This document shows, piece by piece, positions 6,377 to 11,894 of a stretch of DNA of 11,894 nucleotides. Both the position numbers and the translations under genes were made by a program. Below the pieces are notes generated by a model that saw nothing but the letters and a program-made list of their open reading frames with translations, had not been told where the DNA came from and ran no database searches. The DNA is taken from NCBI GenBank assembly GCA_900554225.1, contig USGH01000059.1, forward strand, positions 1 through 11,894. The letters run 5' to 3'. How positions within the stretch are numbered: the first letter of the stretch is position 1; each line of letters begins with the position of its first letter. This DNA comes from an uncultured Eubacteriales bacterium (GTDB lineage: Bacteria > Bacillota > Clostridia > Oscillospirales > CAG-272).

Positions 6377-7837
6377 TCACTTTGCCGTAGTTCCGTCTCC
6401 GTAGAATGCCGTGACCTTTTCCATGACGGAAAGCTCCTTCTGCTCGTTTTTGGCATAATAGGATGCCACGTCGCTCTTGTTCTTACCGATGGTGTCGATG
6501 AGGAGGCGCAGCTGCATACCCGGTCCCATATTCACAAAGAGATACGCAAAGCTGATCGTGCGGTTCTGGAAAATGAGGTCAAGCATTTCCGCAGATTCCT
6601 TATCGGTGGAGTAGCGGTTTTTCAGCGCGGTCTCACAGTAGGCAGGCAGGATCAGCTTCCAGCCGTAGTAGCTCATCGCCTCGGTGATCATGCCGGTTCG
6701 CTCCATGTCGCCTGCCGTCACCGGGATCGTGAGCAGCAGATCCGTACAGGCGGATACGTAATCCTGCACACTCTCCTCCAGCTTCGGAAACGGGACAATA
6801 CCGTAGTTCATATCGGTCTCCATCAGATACGGAAGCTGGTCGCCGATGCACTTGAACGTGAAGAGACAATTGCCGGCGGCGAACATCTCCATCGCTTCCT
6901 CGCGTGCGTTGCCCATCTTGCACCAGATGCCGTTGTCCTTCTGACAGAGCCAGCTATAGAGCTTGTCCACCAGATTCACGACCTCTTCCGTGTTCGCGTT
7001 CAGCACCATCTCCGCACTGTCGGGAGAAACCTTCTGGTACGTCTCCACGCCGAAGGATTCGAGCCAGCAGTACGGCGCGTTCGTGAACGTGAAACCCATG
7101 GTATCGCCCTTGTCCTGCTTGCCGTCGCCGTTGACGTCCACGTACACATCCTTCGTCATCGACGCGATCTTGTCGATCGTCCACGTGCCCTCCTTGACGA
7201 GATCATACGGGGACTCCAGCGCCAGATCCTCGATCATGTCCCGGTTGAAGAACGCCACGCGGGTCTCATGCATCGCACGGTACGTCGTATAGTTGGAAAT
7301 CAGATACATTTTGCCGTTTAAGGTCAGGCTGTCCACCGTGAACTGCGGCCACCACGGCTTTGTCGTATCGACGTAGGGAATCTCGTAAACGTTGTGGAAC
7401 CAGCCGTTCAATGCCATCGAGCCGCTGGTACAGTCGTGCAGCTGCGCCACGTCATATGCGTCCTCACCCGCCATGATGTAGGACTGGATGATCGTCGCAT
7501 CGCTGTTGGAGGTGATCGGGATGGTCGTAAACGTGATGTTGAACTGTTCGCCGACGGCGGCATTGGAGGTGTACACGGCATCGTTGACCACCTCTCCGGT
7601 CGATTCCGCCGCGCAGATGAATTTGTTCGTAACCTCCGTCGAAAGGATCCGGTACGTGTATCCCTCGAAATCGCGCTGGGGCAGCTCGGGCATGGGCTCT
7701 GTTTCGACGGTATCGGTGACGGTTTCGCTTTCTGCGGCGGGGGTCTGGCTCTCGGTTTCCGAAGTCGCCCCGTTTCCGCAAGCCGCGAGAGAAGTGAGCA
7801 TCGCACAGAGAAGCAGCATGGATATAGTCTTTTTCAT
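6377..7837 (-). CDS. Extracellular solute-binding-like lipoprotein (paralogue 2)
   Basis: A 486-residue surface lipoprotein paralogous to the one at 201-1676. The start at 7837 has AAGGAG seven bases upstream and opens a signal peptide, with MKKTISMLLL leading to the lipobox LAAC and lipidated Cys20; the in-frame extension to 7996 lacks these features. A Ser/Thr/Glu-rich linker follows (about 21-50). Shared landmarks with paralogue 1 are STGEVVNDAVY (79-89), the YEIPYVD...WWPQ segment (about 151-165), GTWTID, a dockerin-like calcium loop DVNGDGKQDKGD (234-245), and YYAKNE near the C terminus. The GTWT motif directly before an acidic calcium loop is the hallmark shared by the pair. It is transcribed alone from its own promoter. 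No ABC permease or nucleotide-binding gene is nearby, so its transport partner, if any, is elsewhere. Ligand unknown. Confidence 0.87.
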   Translation of the reverse strand: MKKTISMLLLCAMLTSLAACGNGATSETESQTPAAESETVTDTVETEPMPELPQRDFEGYTYRILSTEVTNKFICAAESTGEVVNDAVYTSNAAVGEQFNITFTTIPITSNSDATIIQSYIMAGEDAYDVAQLHDCTSGSMALNGWFHNVYEIPYVDTTKPWWPQFTVDSLTLNGKMYLISNYTTYRAMHETRVAFFNRDMIEDLALESPYDLVKEGTWTIDKIASMTKDVYVDVNGDGKQDKGDTMGFTFTNAPYCWLESFGVETYQKVSPDSAEMVLNANTEEVVNLVDKLYSWLCQKDNGIWCKMGNAREEAMEMFAAGNCLFTFKCIGDQLPYLMETDMNYGIVPFPKLEESVQDYVSACTDLLLTIPVTAGDMERTGMITEAMSYYGWKLILPAYCETALKNRYSTDKESAEMLDLIFQNRTISFAYLFVNMGPGMQLRLLIDTIGKNKSDVASYYAKNEQKELSVMEKVTAFYGDGTTAK

Positions 7838-7883
7838 GGTATTTCTCCTTACAATTTGGTCAATTCCACAGTGTGTTATGGAT

Positions 7884-7912
7884 AGTATAGCATACAGATT
7901 GCTCATTTGCAA
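7884..7912 (-). promoter_or_regulatory. Promoter of lipoprotein gene 2
   Basis: On the minus strand, -35 TTGCAA (7907-7912) and -10 TATACT (7884-7889) are 17 bases apart, with TGC directly before the -10 (extended -10). Transcription would start near 7878, about 40 bases before the start codon. From here to the next promoter (7913-8073) I see only a direct repeat, GCGATCC at 8002-8008 and 8014-8020, and a weak CCATGC/GCATGG stem (about 7978-7999); no gene is evident. Confidence 0.75.
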
Positions 7913-8073
7913 GAGATTATCGCAAGTTTTTTCGTTCTTTAGCACAGAAATCTCCCTTTTTCCACGCCGTCCTTCTCCATGCGGGACGACAGGCATGGTA
8001 TGCGATCCTTACAGCGATCCATCCCCCCTCCACCGCCCCCACACAAAAGTATAAAATTCTCATCCAAAATCTA

Positions 8074-8102
8074 TTGACATACTTCCCTTTCCATGGTATA
8101 AT
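8074..8102 (+). promoter_or_regulatory. Consensus sigma-A promoter of the TerB_N/ATPase operon
   Basis: TTGACA (8074-8079) and TATAAT (8097-8102) are both perfect consensus hexamers at the ideal 17-base spacing. A second -10-like sequence, TATGAT, follows at 8105-8110. The untranslated leader would be only about 30 bases. Nothing between promoter and gene looks like an operator, so the operon appears built for steady expression unless a repressor binds the spacer. Confidence 0.88.
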
Positions 8103-8127
8103 GGTATGATAAAAAGAACGTTTGGTC

Positions 8128-8136
8128 GGAGGTGAT
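8128..8136 (+). promoter_or_regulatory. Strong Shine-Dalgarno that fixes a GTG start
   Basis: GGAGGTGAT matches the 16S rRNA anti-Shine-Dalgarno over nine bases. An upstream in-frame GTG at 8132 lies inside it and cannot be the start. The GTG at 8141, eight bases after GGAGG, is ideally placed. Confidence 0.8.
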
Positions 8137-8140
8137 TGCA

Positions 8141-10345
8141 GTGGACGACAAGGCGCGGAAAATGGCGAAAAAGGCGCAGGACAGTGCGCGTACAAGAGAG
8201 AGTGCCGCACATCGGTCGGAGAACGCGGCGAAGCAGGCAATGGATACCGCACTGCGCAATCTCTACAAAAAGCACCCGGAGCTATCCGGCATGGTCACGT
8301 TCGGAGACGCGTATCTGCCCGGAAACGCCTCGCAGCCGCAAGCCAAGGCAAAGCCGCAATCCACCCCGGACGGACAGGCGAAGGGCGTATCCATGCCGGA
8401 CGGACAGGCGAAGCCCGATCCCACGCCGGTATCCGTTTCCGTTTCCGTGACGGTGGATCCGCCCGCCGCGCACCAGCACGATTTCGATACGCGCGACACC
8501 GGAGACGACGACTACTGGTCCCTGCCCGCCCCCAAAGCCTCCGCCTACCGACCGCCGTCCCTACAGGGCCATTCCCTCGATACCGTGCCGGTGGAGACCG
8601 ATACCGCCGCCGAGCCCGTGACCGAGCCGATCCCCAAACGGGACGAACAGACGGCACAGCGGGAGAAGGAGCGGGCGCCGTCCCGATTCACAAGACCCGC
8701 GGACCGCACGTATCCGCCTGCCCCTGCGCGCGAACCCGTGACGGATCCCTTCCCGGATGAACAGGACACCGCTCCCGATTCCACCGCGCTCCAAAAGCGG
8801 GAGGCGGAACCGGACGAACGCCGCTTCTCGGGCGTGAATTTCGCCAGGTTCGCGGACTCCGGGGGGATCGTCGCCGAGCGGGACGGCAGAGGTGCCCTGC
8901 TCCGCCACATCACGGTTCGTGCGTGGATCAACGATTTCGTCTTTTACGGTCGATTTGCCCGCGATGCCCAGCGCAGTCACCGACAGGCAGGCAATCCGGC
9001 GTACCTCATGCGTTTTGTGCCGTTCACGTCGTACCTGCCCCAGTATTCGCAGATGAGCCGGAACCAGCTGTGCTACTATCTCGCGTTCCGGGACAGTGTG
9101 CGCGCCGGTGTGTATCCCGATTTTCCGGGAGCGGGGACTGCCTACATTTTATTATATGCTTATGAGATCCTCAACCTGCCTGAGGAGATTCCGCCGGAGA
9201 CAGGGATGCGGCTGCTCTGCGGGATGTGGCGGCATTATCGGGAAAGCGATCCGCGCATCGACACCTTTTTCGGGGAATGGGTCGCCGATTACAGCATGAT
9301 CCACGATGTGCCGCTCTCACCCGTGATCTATCCGTGTCTGCCGCAGATCGTGAAAAAGGCGCAGTTCAAGGAGTTTTATCTCGACACGCTCCTTGGCTCC
9401 GACGACGCGGTGGCACTGGTGACGGACATCTTTATGGAGGGCTTCTCCGATTACGATTATAAGACGAGCCGCTATTACCGGATGCACGAGCGGGAATACG
9501 ACCGGGTGATGCACGACGTTCTGGAGCGGGTGCTGTCCGAGGCGTATCACGCGAATCGGGAACCGTTTTCCCTTGCACGGGAATTCCGCCTCAATCGGGA
9601 CGCGTATGCCGGCGCGATCGCACAGACCGAGGTGAAAAAGCGGCTGTCGATCACGTTTCTGTCGTTTCTGCGGTCGGAAAAGCCGCGGGAATGGGTGACG
9701 GGCGTGCTGAAATATACGGAAAACCGTCTGCGCAAACGGATGGCACTGCGCGCAAAGCTCCGTGTGGACGGACTCTCCCCGGCGGATCAGGCGGTCATTG
9801 ACGCGTATTTCGGCGCGGATCCGGTACCCGAGAAGAAGAAGTCGGCGGCGCAGGCGGAGGAGGAGGCGTATCTGAAGCACTACGATGCGGACACGCACGG
9901 CTTTGATTTTTCCGCCGCCGGAGAGATCGAGAAGGCGTCGTGGGACAATACGGTGCGCCTCACGGATGCCGGAACGGACGATGCGCCTGTACCGGATACG
10001 ACTACACCGGAACCGGACGATACCATTGCCACGGCGGAAAAATCCCCCATAGACGCGGCAGTTGGCGTACCGGGGGAGAGCGGGATGGCATCGGACGACA
10101 GGGACGCTTCCCCCATGGCAAATCCGGCGGAGGTTGGCGGCTATACCCTCGAAAAGGCGGCACTCACGGCAGCCCTGGACGGTCGTTTTGCCGCGTATTG
10201 CCGCGCGGTCGGGGAATTTCCCGGTCGTATGGCGGAGCGCATCAACGAGATCTTTATGGACGAAATGGGCGATATTGTCTTAGAGGCGGACTACAGCGTG
10301 ATCGAGGACTATCGCGAGGAGGCAGAGGAATGGAGCAAAAGCTGA
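8141..10345 (+). CDS. TerB N-terminal domain (TerB_N) protein, operon partner of BrxD-like ATPase
   Basis: A 734-residue protein with no signal peptide or membrane segment, so cytoplasmic. Residues 1-35 are charged and probably helical. About 40-225 is low-complexity, rich in Pro, Asp and Lys, and includes a repeated PDGQAK unit and a VSVSVSV run. The folded core begins near 230. The segment at about 296-375, with TSYLPQYSQMS, YYLAFRDSVRAGVY, AYILLYAYEILN and GMRLLCGMWRHYRES, fits the TerB_N pattern known from tellurite-resistance-linked predicted DNA-processing systems. A helical middle follows. An acidic Thr/Pro linker (about 604-666) precedes a C-terminal domain with INEIFMDEMGD (701-711), probably equivalent to TerB_C. 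The gene overlaps the ATPase gene by 16 bases, implying coupled translation and a shared complex. The biochemical role is unknown; part of an anti-phage or DNA-processing system is inferred. TerB_N assignment is from pattern memory, not a search. Confidence 0.78.
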   Translation: MDDKARKMAKKAQDSARTRESAAHRSENAAKQAMDTALRNLYKKHPELSGMVTFGDAYLPGNASQPQAKAKPQSTPDGQAKGVSMPDGQAKPDPTPVSVSVSVTVDPPAAHQHDFDTRDTGDDDYWSLPAPKASAYRPPSLQGHSLDTVPVETDTAAEPVTEPIPKRDEQTAQREKERAPSRFTRPADRTYPPAPAREPVTDPFPDEQDTAPDSTALQKREAEPDERRFSGVNFARFADSGGIVAERDGRGALLRHITVRAWINDFVFYGRFARDAQRSHRQAGNPAYLMRFVPFTSYLPQYSQMSRNQLCYYLAFRDSVRAGVYPDFPGAGTAYILLYAYEILNLPEEIPPETGMRLLCGMWRHYRESDPRIDTFFGEWVADYSMIHDVPLSPVIYPCLPQIVKKAQFKEFYLDTLLGSDDAVALVTDIFMEGFSDYDYKTSRYYRMHEREYDRVMHDVLERVLSEAYHANREPFSLAREFRLNRDAYAGAIAQTEVKKRLSITFLSFLRSEKPREWVTGVLKYTENRLRKRMALRAKLRVDGLSPADQAVIDAYFGADPVPEKKKSAAQAEEEAYLKHYDADTHGFDFSAAGEIEKASWDNTVRLTDAGTDDAPVPDTTTPEPDDTIATAEKSPIDAAVGVPGESGMASDDRDASPMANPAEVGGYTLEKAALTAALDGRFAAYCRAVGEFPGRMAERINEIFMDEMGDIVLEADYSVIEDYREEAEEWSKS
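8366..8413 (+). repeat. In-gene 18-bp direct repeat (30-bp period)
   Basis: CCGGACGGACAGGCGAAG occurs exactly at 8366-8383 and 8396-8413, encoding PDGQAK twice with a ten-residue period in the disordered N-terminal part of the TerB_N protein. A degenerate QAK unit precedes it. The 30-bp period preserves frame, so copy number could vary between strains without breaking the gene. Confidence 0.8.
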
Positions 10346-11712
10346 ACGCAAAAAAAGTACCGAAACGGATCCTTGGCACCCTACTTTCCGCGCTGTCGGC
10401 AGGTGTGGTCCCCCGGTCGGGCGCGCCGTACATCGCCATCGGCCGGAACGAGGAGATCGAATCCCTGACCACCGCGTTGGATCGTGTCGCGGATGGGGAG
10501 GGCAGCTGCAAATTCATCATCGGACGATACGGCTCCGGCAAGAGCTTTCTCATCCAGTTGTCGCGCGGATATGCCCTCGACCGCGGCTTCTGCACCGCGG
10601 ACTGCGATCTGTCGCCGGAGCGAAAGCTGTCCGCAGCGGGTGGGCTTGCCACGTATCGGGAGCTGATGAAAAATCTGGCGTGTCGGACCCAGCCGGACGG
10701 CGGCGCATTGCCCGTGATCCTGGAACGGTGGTTCTCCGCGGTGCGGGACGAGCTGCTTTCCGCCGGTCTGACCCTCGATACACCGGAATTTGACGCCACG
10801 TTCGGCAAGCGGATCTATGGCGCGATCCGGTCGCTCGAATCGGATGTAGGCGGGTTCGATTTCGCCCTCGTCGTCCGGACGTATTATGAAGCCTACCGTG
10901 CGGAGGACGAAGAAAAAATGTCCGCCTGCCTGCGCTGGTTCCGCGGCGAATACAACACGCGCACCGAAGCGAGACAGGCCATGGGCATCCGCTCCCTCTC
11001 CGTCATAGACGACGACAACTGGTACGACTGCCTGAAGCTGATGACGGCGTTCGTGCAGCTGTGCGGCTACCGGGGACTGATGGTCTGCATCGACGAATGC
11101 GTGAACCTCTTCAAAATCGCCAACCGTCTGTCGCGCGAGAAGAATTACGAGAAGATCCTCTCGATGTTCAACGATACCATGCAGGGACGCGCGCCCGGTC
11201 TGATGATCGTATTCGGCGGCACCCCGCAGTTTCTGGAGGATTCGCGCCGGGGACTGTTCAGCTATGAGGCTCTGCGCAGCCGTTTATCGGACGGTCGGTT
11301 CCAGACAGAGGGACTGCGCAGCGTGATGTCCCCCGTGATCCGCCTGAAACGGCTGTCGGACAGCGAGCTGCTTGCCCTTGTGATGCGTCTGACCGCACTC
11401 CACGGCGAATACCACGCCTATACCCCTGCCGTCACGCCCGCACAGATGGAAGCGTTCCTGGTCGCCTCCCTGTCGCGCGCCGGTGCGGATACCTTAGTCA
11501 CCCCGCGGGAGATCATCCGCGACTACGTGACGCTGCTCGATCTGCTCTACTCCAATCCGGACAAAACGTTCGCCGATATTGCCGGAGCCATGCAGCACTC
11601 GACGGCGGAAAATACCGAGGACACCGCCCATGTCGCCGCAGAGGAGAACGGAAGCACACCCAGGTCGGAGATTCCCGGTGCAAAGGTCACCTTAGACGAT
11701 CTGGAATTCTGA
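10330..11712 (+). CDS. BrxD-like P-loop ATPase (DUF2791 / BREX ATP-binding family)
   Basis: A 460-residue cytoplasmic ATPase of the DUF2791 family, which includes BrxD of BREX phage-defence systems. Visible in order: GRNEEIESL near the N terminus; Walker A GRYGSGKS (65-72); the family motif DLSPE (93-97); Walker B LMVCIDE (250-256) followed by CVNLFKIANR; NDTMQGRAPG (from 281); the sensor-like GGTPQFLED (296-304) followed by RRGLFSYEALRSRL; and PVIRLKRLSDSEL. All key nucleotide-binding residues are intact. The start at 10330 has AGGAGG seven bases upstream, inside the end of the TerB_N gene; the same frame is open back to 9940 but that part only shadows the upstream gene. In BREX the family works beside a methylase, a PglZ-type phosphatase and large ATPases, none of which is in view. 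Here the partner is the TerB_N protein, and a nucleic-acid-remodelling complex is inferred. Confidence 0.93.
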   Translation: MEQKLNAKKVPKRILGTLLSALSAGVVPRSGAPYIAIGRNEEIESLTTALDRVADGEGSCKFIIGRYGSGKSFLIQLSRGYALDRGFCTADCDLSPERKLSAAGGLATYRELMKNLACRTQPDGGALPVILERWFSAVRDELLSAGLTLDTPEFDATFGKRIYGAIRSLESDVGGFDFALVVRTYYEAYRAEDEEKMSACLRWFRGEYNTRTEARQAMGIRSLSVIDDDNWYDCLKLMTAFVQLCGYRGLMVCIDECVNLFKIANRLSREKNYEKILSMFNDTMQGRAPGLMIVFGGTPQFLEDSRRGLFSYEALRSRLSDGRFQTEGLRSVMSPVIRLKRLSDSELLALVMRLTALHGEYHAYTPAVTPAQMEAFLVASLSRAGADTLVTPREIIRDYVTLLDLLYSNPDKTFADIAGAMQHSTAENTEDTAHVAAEENGSTPRSEIPGAKVTLDDLEF

Positions 11713-11858
11713 TGGATTTGGCAAAAGCGTCTGTTCCCCCTATGGTGGCGGAGAAATGCACCAATCGTTTTCTGTCTTTCCGGCAGATTTTGCACGGCAT
11801 ACCGTTTCGGGACGATGCCGCCTCTGGAAAACCGTCCGAAAAGCCCCGCACGCCATAA
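11712..11858 (+). CDS. Possible 48-residue ORF coupled to the ATPase gene
   Basis: An ATG shares its A with the ATPase stop codon (TGATG) and opens a 48-codon frame ending in TAA at 11856-11858. TGATG junctions are typical of translational coupling, which is the only positive evidence. The peptide begins MDLAKASVPPM and ends in a Lys/Pro-rich tail, with no recognisable domain, signal or membrane segment. It may be a real small operon member, a decayed fragment, or a chance frame in a 180-base spacer. A possible hairpin lies inside it, arms CGGCAT (11795-11800) and ATGCCG (11815-11820). Confidence 0.3.
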   Translation: MDLAKASVPPMVAEKCTNRFLSFRQILHGIPFRDDAASGKPSEKPRTP

Positions 11859-11884
11859 GCCATACGCAGACCGCAGGTCAAAGA

Positions 11885-11892
11885 GAGAGGAG
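11885..11892 (+). promoter_or_regulatory. Ribosome binding site for the next operon gene, beyond the window
   Basis: GAGAGGAG sits two bases from the right edge, so a start codon would be expected within about ten bases past it. No terminator lies between the ATPase stop and this site, so the next gene is probably in the same operon. For this family pairing, a superfamily 2 helicase is what I would expect, but none of its coding sequence is visible. Confidence 0.45.
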
Positions 11893-11894
11893 CG

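Noticed and set aside
6299..7321. Plus-strand frame of 340 codons opposite lipoprotein gene 2
   Set aside because: Antisense shadow of a well-supported gene, rich in His and Arg in the manner of reversed coding sequence.
7966..7974. TTTTTCCACG, resembling a DnaA box, in the intergenic region ahead of the TerB_N operon
   Set aside because: A single weak match without neighbours; unlike the cluster at 1901-2204 it is within chance expectation.
9940..10329. In-frame upstream extension of the ATPase
   Set aside because: It would overlap the TerB_N gene by about 400 bases, its translation has no ATPase-family character, and a good ribosome binding site precedes ATG at 10330.
11687..11881. Minus-strand frame of 64 codons after the ATPase gene
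   Set aside because: It overlaps the ATPase 3' end, has no clear ribosome binding site and shows no motif.

Overview
The window looks like a chromosomal segment of a G+C-rich member of the Bacillota, most likely a gut-type clostridium (Oscillospirales is my best guess). The evidence is Gram-positive-style lipoproteins with lipoboxes, strong GGAGG-type ribosome binding sites, consensus sigma-A promoters, a ThiI without a rhodanese domain, and the Clostridia-typical orphan solute-binding lipoproteins. There is no tRNA, rRNA, CRISPR array, transposase or integrase in the window.

Layout. (1) Positions 1-2452: a minus-strand lipoprotein resembling an ABC solute-binding protein (201-1676) is followed by a ~780-base intergenic region. 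That region holds its promoter, a dense cluster of DnaA-box-like sequences (about 1901-2204), and a promoter for the plus-strand genes overlapped by a perfect inverted repeat. (2) Positions 2453-6300: a plus-strand housekeeping block with thiI (tRNA 4-thiouridine synthesis), a nicotinate phosphoribosyltransferase (NAD salvage), and a PflX-like radical SAM protein that overlaps it by 4 bases. The block ends at a palindromic terminator that can serve both directions. (3) Positions 6377-7837: a second minus-strand lipoprotein, paralogous to the first, with its own promoter. (4) Positions 8074-11894: a strong promoter and near-perfect Shine-Dalgarno drive a two-gene, overlapping operon. It encodes a large TerB_N-type protein and a BrxD-like (DUF2791) P-loop ATPase. 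A 48-codon ORF that starts in the ATPase stop codon follows, and a ribosome binding site sits at the very edge of the window, so at least one more gene follows.

The most interesting part is the last block. TerB_N/TerB_C proteins and DUF2791 ATPases are families linked to predicted DNA-processing and phage-defence systems; BrxD is a DUF2791-family component of some BREX types. Here they form a compact operon without the BREX methylase or phosphatase genes in view. A helicase is the partner I would expect just beyond the right edge, but it is not visible. The second point of interest is the DnaA-box cluster, which sits in a divergent intergenic region with no dnaA or dnaN beside it. The two lipoproteins have no permease or ATPase genes next to them, so they either share transport machinery encoded elsewhere or do something other than transport.
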